Shown here: positions 52,191-62,165 of the stretch, in pieces
How positions within the stretch are numbered: the first letter of the stretch is position 1
Layout: the number at the start of each line of letters is the position of its first letter
Assembly (NCBI GenBank): GCA_002457145.1
Contig: NTJP01000010.1
Location: 1-64,000, forward strand
Direction: 5' to 3'
DNA length: 64,000 bases
Source of the DNA: Marine Group II euryarchaeote MED-G38
GTDB lineage: Archaea > Thermoplasmatota > Poseidoniia > Poseidoniales > Thalassarchaeaceae
Notes under the pieces: model-generated
Databases searched by the model: none
The model's input: the letters and a program-made list of their open reading frames with translations, nothing else
What the model was told of the DNA's origin: nothing
Translations under genes and position numbers: made by a program

Positions 52191-53744
52191 TCATAGCGGT
52201 ATATTACCATGCTTTTTTTCAGGTCTAACCTCTTCCTTCTCTAATAGGGCACCTAATGCTTTTATTAACTTCAATCTTGTTTCTCTTGGTTGAATCACAT
52301 CATCTAAATATCCTAATGAGGCAGCCCGATAAGGATTGGCAAACGTATCGTTATAATCTTCAACTAATCTCTCTCTTTCTTGCTCTGGATTTCCTGATGA
52401 CTTTATTCTTTTTCTATGGATTATCTGTACCGCACCACTTGCGCCCATAACTGCAAGTTGAGCACTCGGCCAAGCAACATTATAATCTCCACGAATATGT
52501 TTCGAGGACATTACATCATATGCTCCTCCATATGCCTTCCTAGTTATCACGGTAAGTTTCGGTACAGTTGCTTCTGCATATGAGTAAAGTAATTTAGCCC
52601 CATGACGAATTATTCCTCCCCATTCCTGACTAGAACCCGGCAAAAAACCCGGTACATCGACAAATGTAATTAAAGGAATATTGAATGAATCACAAAATCT
52701 AACGAATCGAGCAGCCTTTATTGAAGCATCAATATCTAAACAGCCAGCTAAATATTTTGGTTGATTTCCAACTACGCCCACTGTATTGCCTCCTAATCTG
52801 CCATATCCAATAACTATATTTGGTGCAAACTCCGATTGAATTTCCAAAAATGCTCCATCATCCAAAACTTCTTCTATTACTTCATTAATATCATATGGTA
52901 AACTAGGGTCATTAGGTATTATCGTGTCTAGAATATTACACTCCCTATCAAGCGAATCCTTAGTATTCTTTGTGGGCGCTTTCTCTAAGTTGTTACTTGG
53001 TAAATAACCAACTAACTCTTGTACTAAATCTAATGCTTGTTGATCATTATCTGCCGTAAAATGGGTAACTCCTGATTTCCTAGCATGAGTACTTGCGCCT
53101 CCTAAATCTTCAAAAGTTACTTCTTCATTAGTTACAGTCTTTATCACTTCTGGACCAGTAATAAACATGTGCGCAGTCTTGTCAACCATTATTACAAAAT
53201 CGGTTATTGCAGGTGAATAAACAGCACCACCAGCACAAGGTCCCATAATTACAGAGATCTGAGGAATTACTCCACTTGCACGAACATTCCTAAAAAAAAT
53301 CTCCGCATAGGAACCTAGGCTAGCTACGCCTTCTTGAATTCTGGCTCCTCCACTATCATTCAAACCAATTACGGGGGCACCAGTTTTTATTGCCATATCT
53401 AATATTTTACATATTTTCAAACCATGCATTTCGCCTAACGAACCTCCGTAAACTGTAAAATCTTGAGCAAAACAATATACCAGTTTTCCATCAATTGTTC
53501 CATGTCCGCATATTACTCCGTCTCCTGGGATGATGTTTCTTTCCATATCAAAATCTTGACATCTATGTTCCACCAATGAGTCTACTTCCATGAAACTTTC
53601 AGGATCTAATAATAGCAATATTCTTTCCCTTGCAGTCATCTTACCTTTAGCATGTTGCGCCGCAACTTTTAGCTGACCTCCTCCTCCTTCTGATTGCGCT
53701 TTCCTCCGCCGAAGTTCTTCAGTCCGTTCATCTACTCGAGACAT
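52191..53744 (-). CDS. pccB: Acyl-CoA carboxylase carboxyltransferase subunit (propionyl-CoA carboxylase beta / MmdA family)
   Basis: [72 protein letters not shown]. Confidence 0.94.
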   Translation of the reverse strand: MSRVDERTEELRRRKAQSEGGGGQLKVAAQHAKGKMTARERILLLLDPESFMEVDSLVEHRCQDFDMERNIIPGDGVICGHGTIDGKLVYCFAQDFTVYGGSLGEMHGLKICKILDMAIKTGAPVIGLNDSGGARIQEGVASLGSYAEIFFRNVRASGVIPQISVIMGPCAGGAVYSPAITDFVIMVDKTAHMFITGPEVIKTVTNEEVTFEDLGGASTHARKSGVTHFTADNDQQALDLVQELVGYLPSNNLEKAPTKNTKDSLDRECNILDTIIPNDPSLPYDINEVIEEVLDDGAFLEIQSEFAPNIVIGYGRLGGNTVGVVGNQPKYLAGCLDIDASIKAARFVRFCDSFNIPLITFVDVPGFLPGSSQEWGGIIRHGAKLLYSYAEATVPKLTVITRKAYGGAYDVMSSKHIRGDYNVAWPSAQLAVMGASGAVQIIHRKRIKSSGNPEQERERLVEDYNDTFANPYRAASLGYLDDVIQPRETRLKLIKALGALLEKEEVRPEKKHGNIPL

Positions 53745-53857
53745 GTCTGAACGCTGATTGAGTAGGGACGCACATGAGCATTCCTACTAACTTTGTAAAA
53801 TTTTATCATCCTGCGGTTGTTTGAAAATAGAGTACGACCTCGCCGGATAAGATAGAG

Positions 53858-54295
53858 ATGCGTGTAGTCATAGCTAAACCTGGACTAGATGGACATGATA
53901 GAGGTGCGAAAGTAATAACTAGAGTTCTTAGGGACGGAGGTCACGAAGTGATATACACAGGTATTCGAAAGACTCCAGAACAAATTATTAATATCTTAAT
54001 TGATGAAGATGCAACTGCTTTGGGAATATCTTCCCTTTCTGGAGCTCACGAAGTACTGATACCAAAAATTTGCGATAAAATGAGAACTGTAGGATTATCT
54101 GACGTTGTGGTCTTTGCAGGAGGTATTATTCCTGAAAAGGACCATGAATCTTTGCATTCTTCAGGAGTAAGGGCAATATTTGGTCCTGGAACGCATTCAG
54201 AATCCATTATCAATTTTTTAATCGAAGTTTCTGAAAGACAAAAAAGAGGAGAACCAACAGGAGTTGGAGAAGATACTGGGTGGCATTGGGATTGA
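53858..54295 (+). CDS. Methylmalonyl-CoA mutase small subunit / B12-binding domain
   Basis: KPGLDGHDRGAKVITRVLRDGGHEVIYTG cobalamin-binding DxHxxG motif. Confidence 0.94.
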   Translation: MRVVIAKPGLDGHDRGAKVITRVLRDGGHEVIYTGIRKTPEQIINILIDEDATALGISSLSGAHEVLIPKICDKMRTVGLSDVVVFAGGIIPEKDHESLHSSGVRAIFGPGTHSESIINFLIEVSERQKRGEPTGVGEDTGWHWD

Positions 54296-55149
54296 CTACA
54301 AACTCTCATCAATTAGATCTAGCAATAAGTGGAGATAGGAGATGCTTAGCAAAAATACTTACAAAGATAGAATCTGGTTTTGTACCAATCATGGAAGTAC
54401 AGAATCCTTGGACACTAGGTGTTACTGGACCTCCTGGTGCAGGAAAATCAACCTTAATTGGTAATTTAATATCTGAATGGATAAAAAGAGGGGAAAAAGT
54501 AGCAGTTTTAGCGGTAGACCCTTCATCTCCAAAATCTGGCGGGGCACTTTTGGCTGATCGAATAAGAATGCAGGGCGAAGAATCTTCTAACTCTGTATTC
54601 ATAAGATCTATTGCCTCTCGAAATCATCCCGGAGGATTATCATTATTCATTGGCCATATGGTTAATGTTTTATGTGCTTGTGGATGGACAAGAATAATAA
54701 TCGAAACTGTAGGTTCAGGTCAGTCTCAAACTAGAATAGTTGCATTTGCAGATCGTATATTGCTAGTAGAAGGACCAGACAGAGGAGATATAATACAAGC
54801 TGAAAAAGCGGGTATTTTAGAATTAGCAGACATAGTTGTAGTTAATAAATCAGATATCAGTTCCTCAAAATTAGCATTCAACTCTTTAAATTCTTCATTA
54901 ACACTAAATCATGATTCCTCCATTAGCACTCATCTTGTTTCTGCTTTGAATGGGAACGGTGTTGAAAATTTACTTTCCTCTATAGAAGAATGCCCAAAAT
55001 CATCACAAAGAGAAATTATTAGACAGAGAGAAAGATTACTTTCAATTTGGGATTCTAGACTTCTGAATTATCCAGGGCTAAATCATATTCTCGAACAACT
55101 ATCTACCGGAAGTATAACACTTGAAGAGGCTGCGGATGAGATTGATTGA
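54280..55149 (+). CDS. meaB: Methylmalonyl-CoA mutase-associated GTPase MeaB/ArgK
   Basis: GVTGPPGAGKSTLI, VLAVDPSSPKSGGALLADRIRM, ETVGSGQSQTRI, VVNKSD. Confidence 0.92.
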   Translation: MALGLTTNSHQLDLAISGDRRCLAKILTKIESGFVPIMEVQNPWTLGVTGPPGAGKSTLIGNLISEWIKRGEKVAVLAVDPSSPKSGGALLADRIRMQGEESSNSVFIRSIASRNHPGGLSLFIGHMVNVLCACGWTRIIIETVGSGQSQTRIVAFADRILLVEGPDRGDIIQAEKAGILELADIVVVNKSDISSSKLAFNSLNSSLTLNHDSSISTHLVSALNGNGVENLLSSIEECPKSSQREIIRQRERLLSIWDSRLLNYPGLNHILEQLSTGSITLEEAADEID

Positions 55150-55166
55150 GGATAAAGTGAGGCGTC

Positions 55167-55817
55167 TTGATGAGTGACCAAGTAGAAAATAATTTAACTA
55201 TAGATCATGTATCTCATTCAATTGGCGGTTTCAAAGGTCATGCTTTTCGAAGATTAACTCATATCTCTATGTTCTTGATCCCAGTTTTATATTATAAAAA
55301 TGGCATTGAAATATCATCATTTTTTAATCTCGAACCACAACAATTTGTCAGTTTAGTTTGTATTGTAATTTTAGGTTTTGAGGCATTAAGATTAAATTTA
55401 GGTTTAGTAATTATCGGTCAAAGAGAATATGAATCTACTCAAATATCTGCGTTGGCCTGGGGGGCTTTTTCTGTTTCTTTAGTTTTTCTAGTTTTACCAG
55501 AGCAAGATTATAATGGTTTAAAATCTGGCTTATATGGAATTCCAATAATTTTTGGCCTAACATTCGTTGACCCAATCATGGGTGAGATAAAAAGAAAGAA
55601 AAAGGATATTAAAATGGCAATATATGTCGGATTAGTTTGTTCATATTCTATATGGATAGGGTGCACAATTTGGCTTGGAACACCTTTATTTGTTTCCATT
55701 CTTTTAGCTCCTTTGACCGTTCTTGGAGAAATTCCTCAAATTAAATATATCGATGATAATGCAACAATGATATTATTCCCACTCTCTGCATTAATGATAT
55801 TATTGCCTTTAGTTTAG
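55167..55817 (+). CDS. Polyprenol kinase / CDP-alcohol-type membrane protein (dolichol kinase-like)
   Basis: FRRLTHISMFLIPVLYY start and 6-7 hydrophobic segments. Confidence 0.5.
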   Translation: MMSDQVENNLTIDHVSHSIGGFKGHAFRRLTHISMFLIPVLYYKNGIEISSFFNLEPQQFVSLVCIVILGFEALRLNLGLVIIGQREYESTQISALAWGAFSVSLVFLVLPEQDYNGLKSGLYGIPIIFGLTFVDPIMGEIKRKKKDIKMAIYVGLVCSYSIWIGCTIWLGTPLFVSILLAPLTVLGEIPQIKYIDDNATMILFPLSALMILLPLV

Positions 55818-55860
55818 GTAAAACCCCGTCATCTTTACATTGTAATTAATGTTGGGTATA

Positions 55861-55974
55861 ATGTTAACTATGACTCCCGAGAATGATGAGCCTCAATTAT
55901 CGCAAAATGTATATTTATTAATATGGGGCCTAGCATCATTTATTTCCATGATTATATTCATTCGTTTTTTTTAA
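55861..55974 (+). CDS. Small single-TM protein (37 aa)
   Basis: MLTMTPENDEPQLSQNVYLLIWGLASFISMIIFIRFF*; below ORF-track threshold. Confidence 0.4.
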   Translation: MLTMTPENDEPQLSQNVYLLIWGLASFISMIIFIRFF

Positions 55975-56039
55975 ATGATAAATATAAAGCAATAATGAAA
56001 TAAGCATATGTTTATTTATTACCAAATATTGTCAAACTC

Positions 56040-57899
56040 ATGTGCGGTATTATAGGATTGTTTGGCAATGCTGAACCTTCCGTTGCAAAATCAATGATAT
56101 CATCAATCTCTCATCGTGGTCCAGATGGCATGGAGATATTTTCTGAATCTATAAGAAATGGTTCAATTTCATTAGGTCATGCAAGACTTTCTATAGTTGA
56201 TTTAAAAAATTCTAGACAACCATTGGGTTCTGATCATGGCTCAATTTTGATTCAAAATGGTCAAATATATAATTTTAAATCTATAAAATCTAATATAAAT
56301 AATTACACATGGAGGACAAAAGGTGATGGAGAAGTAATATTAGCATTAAGTAAAAATTTCATTAAATCAAAGAATGAAGTTATAACTCCTCCAAATGGTA
56401 AATTTAAAAATTCTATTAAAGTAACTCCAAATTACCTTGATCCTATTAATCCCGCATCACTTCATGATTCATGGGTAAAAAAACTTGACGGAATGTGGGG
56501 ATTCGCATTATGGGATTCTAGAAACCAGGAATTGATACTAAGTCGAGATTCAATGGGCATAAAACCACTTTTTAGAACTGTTTTAGATGATGGTACATTA
56601 TTATTCGCATCGGAGATAAAGGCATTTTTTCAACATCCTAATTTTTCAAGGAGACCAGACATTAACGCCATTTATGCTCGTTTAGCATATGAGTACCCAT
56701 TAGATAATACAACTTTATTCGAGGGAGTTACCCAAGTAGCCCCTGGAACAATTGAAACTTGGTCTCTAGATTCAAGTGGTCATGCAGTTTTAACCGGTAT
56801 CAGTAAATTTTCTTCAGAAAAAATATATCCTAACAAGGATTGGGATCCTACTTCTGGTTCTAAAAATCTTTTAAAAACACTAAGTAATGGAATTCAAGAC
56901 CGTTTTATGTCAGATATGCCAATAGGCATCGTACTCTCAGGAGGATTAGACTCTAGTTTGATTGCAGCCTTATCTTGTGATGCTGCCGTATCTACGAATA
57001 AACACACACCTGAATGTTGGACAGTTGCTGATAGCGAAGATAATCCAGACTATCTATTCTCAGAATCTGTAACGAATCATTTAGACTTAAATTTTAATCC
57101 CAAAATCATAGAAGAAGATATTTTTCATAAAGGAATACCTAATTTTTCATGGCATGGAGAGGATTTAGATATCTCTGTATTATTTTGGCAACCATTATTT
57201 AAAGAAATGTCAAAAAAAGTTTCTGTTGGATTATGCGGCCAAGGGGCCGACGAATTACATGGGGGTTATCAGAGATATAAAGACTTAAAATCACATTATA
57301 ATCTAATTAAATCAAGGCTTGATACTAACGATCTAGAAAATAATTTAGATATTGCCATCGGCCCTGGAAATCCTTGGCATGATGATAAAATATTCTATGA
57401 AAATAATTTTTCAGACTTACTCTCAACTCTTCAATTTGAAATAGACCGAGGGCAATTATCGAATTTCCAATTGAGATTAGCCGACCGGCATAGTATGGCA
57501 TTCGGATTAGAGGCAAGAGTACCATTTTTGAATAATCTTCATCGTCAAGAATCACACAAAGTACCTTTGCATTGGAAAATTTCTGAGAATGAAGAAAAAT
57601 TGGCTTTACGAAAAGCAGCACAATTAACAAAATTGCCTGAAGAGGTCGTCAATAGGCCTAAATTACCTGCAGGAACGGCCACTACTCCTAGTCTATTATC
57701 CTCATTTATAGATGAATTAACGCCACATACCAAAGAATGGATAGACGATTATGGGATATTGTCAAAACAACTTAGAAATCAGCCAAATATGGCAATTGGG
57801 TTACGTTTATTTCATTCAGTACATATGACAGAAAGGGATATAAATTTTAAAAATGCTGACTTAATGAGTTTATTAGAAGATGTTGAACCATGGCCATAA
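56040..57899 (+). CDS. asnB: Asparagine synthase (glutamine-hydrolysing)
   Basis: MCGIIGLFGN Cys nucleophile, SHRGPDG, GIVLSGGLDSSLIAAL, GQGADELHGGY. Confidence 0.95.
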   Translation: MCGIIGLFGNAEPSVAKSMISSISHRGPDGMEIFSESIRNGSISLGHARLSIVDLKNSRQPLGSDHGSILIQNGQIYNFKSIKSNINNYTWRTKGDGEVILALSKNFIKSKNEVITPPNGKFKNSIKVTPNYLDPINPASLHDSWVKKLDGMWGFALWDSRNQELILSRDSMGIKPLFRTVLDDGTLLFASEIKAFFQHPNFSRRPDINAIYARLAYEYPLDNTTLFEGVTQVAPGTIETWSLDSSGHAVLTGISKFSSEKIYPNKDWDPTSGSKNLLKTLSNGIQDRFMSDMPIGIVLSGGLDSSLIAALSCDAAVSTNKHTPECWTVADSEDNPDYLFSESVTNHLDLNFNPKIIEEDIFHKGIPNFSWHGEDLDISVLFWQPLFKEMSKKVSVGLCGQGADELHGGYQRYKDLKSHYNLIKSRLDTNDLENNLDIAIGPGNPWHDDKIFYENNFSDLLSTLQFEIDRGQLSNFQLRLADRHSMAFGLEARVPFLNNLHRQESHKVPLHWKISENEEKLALRKAAQLTKLPEEVVNRPKLPAGTATTPSLLSSFIDELTPHTKEWIDDYGILSKQLRNQPNMAIGLRLFHSVHMTERDINFKNADLMSLLEDVEPWP

Positions 57900-57909
57900 C
57901 AATCAATTC

Positions 57910-58416
57910 TTAATTAAAAATCTCAACGCCTTCATGTTCTAAAAGTAATTTTTTACCCATTTTTCCTCCGATTCCACTATATCTTCCTATGGAATTATCT
58001 TTTTTTATCACTCTATGGCAAGGAACAATTATCGGCCATGGATTTTTTGCCAATGCAGTACCAATTGCTCTAATTGCAGTCCTATTTCTTATTAAAAATG
58101 CTAATTCAGTATAACTAACTGTCTTTCCAAACTTTACATTTATCATTAATTCATATAATGTTTTTTTCTGAAATTCAGTCATATTTTGATAATCTAATTC
58201 AGGCCTTTTAATTTCAGAACCATTAAAATAAGAAATCAACCACCTTTCTGCTGAATCAAGATGTTTTTTTCCTATTGAGTTGTTTTCTATATTTTTTTTA
58301 GATGTAATTTTAATTATCCCAATTTCAGTAGATAGTACGTATAACTTACCAAGTGGCGTATGTATTTTTCTGACACCATTTTTTTCTAATTTAACTTTTT
58401 TATTATTCTTCAGCAT
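57910..58416 (-). CDS. ogt: Methylated-DNA-protein-cysteine methyltransferase
   Basis: RAIGTALAKNPWPIIVPCHRVIKKDNSIGRYSGIGGKMGKKLLLEHE. Confidence 0.93.
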   Translation of the reverse strand: MLKNNKKVKLEKNGVRKIHTPLGKLYVLSTEIGIIKITSKKNIENNSIGKKHLDSAERWLISYFNGSEIKRPELDYQNMTEFQKKTLYELMINVKFGKTVSYTELAFLIRNRTAIRAIGTALAKNPWPIIVPCHRVIKKDNSIGRYSGIGGKMGKKLLLEHEGVEIFN

Positions 58417-58699
58417 ATTTTTCCAGACTCTTATTATCTACTTCCATTCCTTTAATTTCATAATTTGAAGGGAATAATGCAATCACAACTCCTGCTACTA
58501 GAAATGTTAATCCAATCCCGAATGACTGTTGAACTACCATCAATTCTAATCCAATAGCAAATAATATCAATCCACCAACATTAGATACCCAGACTAGAGT
58601 TTTGAAGGTTGACAATGAAACTCCACTAGGATTTTCTACTCCTTTTGGGCCAAATTCTGCTCCAAATCTAAGTGGATTATCATCATTCATATATTTCAC
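58403..58699 (-). CDS. Small two-TM membrane protein
   Basis: 98 aa with two hydrophobic stretches; start overlaps the ferredoxin stop. Confidence 0.6.
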   Translation of the reverse strand: MKYMNDDNPLRFGAEFGPKGVENPSGVSLSTFKTLVWVSNVGGLILFAIGLELMVVQQSFGIGLTFLVAGVVIALFPSNYEIKGMEVDNKSLEKYAEE

Positions 58700-59085
58700 C
58701 TATCAATCATAACTATTGCATCAGTTGGACATGCTAATACACATAATTTACATCCCGTACATGGGTCTCTTAAAACTCTCGCCTTCTTATTATTATCAAC
58801 ATCCATTATGGGGCTTTTCATAGGCGTTTTATAAACTTCAATAGCATCATCATCACATACAATAGTACATTGATCACAACCTATGCATAAATCTTCCTTT
58901 ACCCATGCGACTGTTTCAAGACCACCTTTTATTTTCGCCCTTTCTTCAGAGCGCATAGCGTTTAACATCATCCTTATCCTTTTCTGTTCCATATTTCTTC
59001 TAGCGGCAAGGTCGCTTTGCTCAGTCATTAGGCGCCCACCATTAACCTCTTTGAGAAGGTCATCTTTTATAATCGTCAGTTTCAT
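58696..59085 (-). CDS. Ferredoxin-type protein with two 4Fe-4S clusters
   Basis: CIGCDQCTIVCDDDAI and CTGCKLCVLACPTDAI motifs. Confidence 0.9.
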   Translation of the reverse strand: MKLTIIKDDLLKEVNGGRLMTEQSDLAARRNMEQKRIRMMLNAMRSEERAKIKGGLETVAWVKEDLCIGCDQCTIVCDDDAIEVYKTPMKSPIMDVDNNKKARVLRDPCTGCKLCVLACPTDAIVMIDR

Positions 59086-59109
59086 TGCTTCTACAACAGT
59101 CGGGTAGAC

Positions 59110-59373
59110 ATGGAAGACCCTCCTTCTTTATGGTGGAAAGATCCTCTTTCTTTACTTGGACTACTCCAAGGAATATTAATTTGGTTGATAATGGTATATT
59201 TCTTAAATTTAGAAGTTGCATGGATTTCTTTTTCCTGTGGAGGTCTAATAGGTTTCTTTTTGTGGTTAACCGCATTAGGCTATCAAAAGCCGCTGATAGC
59301 TAAAATGACATTACTAGGGATTTTTTTTAATGCTATTCTTTCGTTATTTTCCGCGTATTTAGCTTTCAGTTAA
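59110..59373 (+). CDS. Small multi-TM membrane protein
   Basis: 87 aa, about three hydrophobic segments; opposite strand between hdr fusion and ferredoxin genes. Confidence 0.55.
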   Translation: MEDPPSLWWKDPLSLLGLLQGILIWLIMVYFLNLEVAWISFSCGGLIGFFLWLTALGYQKPLIAKMTLLGIFFNAILSLFSAYLAFS

Positions 59374-62153
59374 TTATTTTTCTTAGCATTTACTTGTCTA
59401 GCCAAGAAACTTACAACGTCTAATATTTCAAAGTCATGCCTAGGATCTCCTTCAAATTTTAAACATTCAAAATGACTAACACATTTAGGACAAGTTGTTA
59501 GCATTACATCTGCACCAGTAGCTTTTACTTCATCAAAACGCTGTAATCTCAAGCCTCTACTGTTCTCATTACACGACATCATACTGGATACACCACAACA
59601 TAATCCATCTTCTTTATTATGCTCCATCTCTACAAGGCTAACTCCATCTATGGACTGTACTAAATCTCTAGGCTCATCATAAATATTCATTTGTCTACCA
59701 ATTCTACAAGGGTCATGGTAAGTTACGGTGATATCTTCTTCTGTTTGTAATTGCATATCAAATCCCTTTTCAGTTAGGAACTCTGTGGTATGCATAACTT
59801 TCATGTCTTCTAACTCATAATCTAGCGCGAAAGTTCTAAAGCATTCAGCGCAAGAAGTGACTAAAGTATCTATCCCACTTTCACCTATTTTCTTTTGATT
59901 GTATGACTTCAATTTTTCAAAAACTTCTGTTAAACCTTGCCATTTTTGATCATGTCCACAACATTTCAAAAAATCTCTACCTAGGTATGTCACCTCTTGA
60001 TCTAATTCTTCAAACAGTGTGAAAGCAGCTGTTGTAGTTTCTCCAAGATTCATTGTTCCTTCATTAACATGACTGAAAATCATTTCTTGATCTATGTAGT
60101 CTACACAACCTGGATAATATCCAACATTAGAGTCAATTGGATAGTCACTAGTTGGAATAAATGCCTCATCTTCATCAGCTTCAGCGGCCAATACAGCCTG
60201 TAAAACAGTATGAGGTATCTCTGCAGCTGGAGGGCCGCCTACAATTAAATTTCTTCTGATATCTACATACGAGTCATAGTCTACTAATTGAGGACAAGCG
60301 TTTGTACAAGCACTACATGTTAAACAAGAATATAGTGGAACTCCATCATCTTCATTATTCCATGTATTATAAATAATATTTAATTTATCTCCTGCATTAA
60401 ATAATCTAACTGGACACGCATCATCACATAAATCGCATCCATAGCATTTATTCATTTCCCATTCGTAACCTCTTGCCATGCTACGCATTAACATGAAAAC
60501 CATCGCGCCTACTCCTAAACATGGAATGAAAAGTGAATATATCAATTTCGCATCTAAACTTTTGGGATTTTTGTGATATGTAGGATTTTTAATTGACATT
60601 TCACCCATTTCCTCAATAGTCATCGTGTTTCCTTCTCTAATTAATGCAGTACCATCATCATTCAACAAAAGCGGTTGATAGGACGTTGCAGAGAAATCTG
60701 TAATCATGGAAATAGATTCATTAATCCCACTTGATGTTGTAGTATAATACAAAATATACGTTGCCCCAGAATCCAAATAAATAGTTTCAGAAGTACATGT
60801 AATACCTTCCATGTTCCATATATTTTCTCCCAATGAGTTTTGTAATGACATTGTTTGACTATGAACTCCTAAACCATAAGTGGATGTTCTAAAATTACAT
60901 CCTATGTCAGTTGCTACACTACTCACTCCTAGATTTTCTACAGTAAAGGTTTTTGAGTCAGTAATCGTCTTTTCAATTCCATTTAAATTACCTGGGTATG
61001 TAAATTCAGATAATGCTGCATTTCTGCCTGTTTCAGGATCGGCATGCCCATTAACTCCGGCAAAATCAATTATATTGTATTTAGTTGGTTGATAAATTCC
61101 CCAATTAATCCAATTTGATGCTGTAATTACACACCATTCTCCATAGTCATCCTCTTCAATAGTATCCCATACACTCAATCCACTAGTTTCTGAATATGGC
61201 ATACAATCATCTTCCCATGCTTCCCATACATTTCCTTTACCATAGTGCACCAAAGTATCTTCAGGCTGCTCTCTCAATTCATCTAACTGTGAAACACTGT
61301 CCATAGCACCAAGGCCGCCATAGTTCCAAAAACCTCCTTCATAAATGGGCCATGTAGCTGTAGATATTAAAACTGTAATTATTAATGTACCAATTGTTAT
61401 TTGCTTTCCTATTCTGGGTGTAACACGTGCTCCCATTGTACTTAGTAAAAATTTTCTTATGACAAAGTAAAGTACTACAAATAAGAAAATTGCAGTAAGA
61501 ACCCAAGGTATAGAATTGAAGATGGTCGCAGTCCAAGGAGCCTGTCGGCCGCAAAAGAAATATTGATGCGAATCAACAAAACAATAATTCGTCAAATCCT
61601 TGGCATATAATTCTAAGAATATATTAATTGAGAAAACCGATATGAACCATACATGAGCCAAATAGGCGGCACCAGCGCTTGCAAACCATGGATCTTCTAC
61701 GCCTCTTTTCTCTCTCTTACCAATAATAAATGGAGGTAATGCTAGAATTCCGACAGGAATTCCAGTTATTGCTGCACCCCACCATGCTGCATTCCAATAA
61801 ATAAATGGTTGACCGAAGAAATCCCCAATAGGTCCTGCAGGTATTGTGTATTGAGGTAAATATTCTCCCCATCTCAAGTATCCATATGAGAATAAAACAT
61901 ACCAGTCAGGAAATACGAATCCTGCCTGAGCAAAAGGATCCGCAGCGCTGTGTAATGGAGGAGGTACTATCCAAGAATAAAAACATATAACCATAACCAT
62001 ACTTGCTAGAATTATTGTATCTCTTAGTACTTCAGTTGGCCAAAAAGAATGTCCTACAAAGACCCTTCTCCTTTCTTGTTCTGCCTCAATAAGAGTATCT
62101 CTTTCGCTAATGTATGTATCAGCAATCCTACCAAATCTATCTATTAATCCCAT
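59370..62153 (-). CDS. Cytochrome b C-terminal half fused to HdrD-like (2x4Fe-4S, 2xCCG) module
   Basis: FVFPDWYVLFSYGYLR (Qo PDWY motif) near N-terminus; CYGCDLCDDACP and CLTCSACTNACP; YPGC...KCCG...SCAEC and HDPC...LCCG...TCPKC CCG domains. Confidence 0.88.
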   Translation of the reverse strand: MGLIDRFGRIADTYISERDTLIEAEQERRRVFVGHSFWPTEVLRDTIILASMVMVICFYSWIVPPPLHSAADPFAQAGFVFPDWYVLFSYGYLRWGEYLPQYTIPAGPIGDFFGQPFIYWNAAWWGAAITGIPVGILALPPFIIGKREKRGVEDPWFASAGAAYLAHVWFISVFSINIFLELYAKDLTNYCFVDSHQYFFCGRQAPWTATIFNSIPWVLTAIFLFVVLYFVIRKFLLSTMGARVTPRIGKQITIGTLIITVLISTATWPIYEGGFWNYGGLGAMDSVSQLDELREQPEDTLVHYGKGNVWEAWEDDCMPYSETSGLSVWDTIEEDDYGEWCVITASNWINWGIYQPTKYNIIDFAGVNGHADPETGRNAALSEFTYPGNLNGIEKTITDSKTFTVENLGVSSVATDIGCNFRTSTYGLGVHSQTMSLQNSLGENIWNMEGITCTSETIYLDSGATYILYYTTTSSGINESISMITDFSATSYQPLLLNDDGTALIREGNTMTIEEMGEMSIKNPTYHKNPKSLDAKLIYSLFIPCLGVGAMVFMLMRSMARGYEWEMNKCYGCDLCDDACPVRLFNAGDKLNIIYNTWNNEDDGVPLYSCLTCSACTNACPQLVDYDSYVDIRRNLIVGGPPAAEIPHTVLQAVLAAEADEDEAFIPTSDYPIDSNVGYYPGCVDYIDQEMIFSHVNEGTMNLGETTTAAFTLFEELDQEVTYLGRDFLKCCGHDQKWQGLTEVFEKLKSYNQKKIGESGIDTLVTSCAECFRTFALDYELEDMKVMHTTEFLTEKGFDMQLQTEEDITVTYHDPCRIGRQMNIYDEPRDLVQSIDGVSLVEMEHNKEDGLCCGVSSMMSCNENSRGLRLQRFDEVKATGADVMLTTCPKCVSHFECLKFEGDPRHDFEILDVVSFLARQVNAKKNN

Positions 62154-62165
62154 ATTATGACCTCC

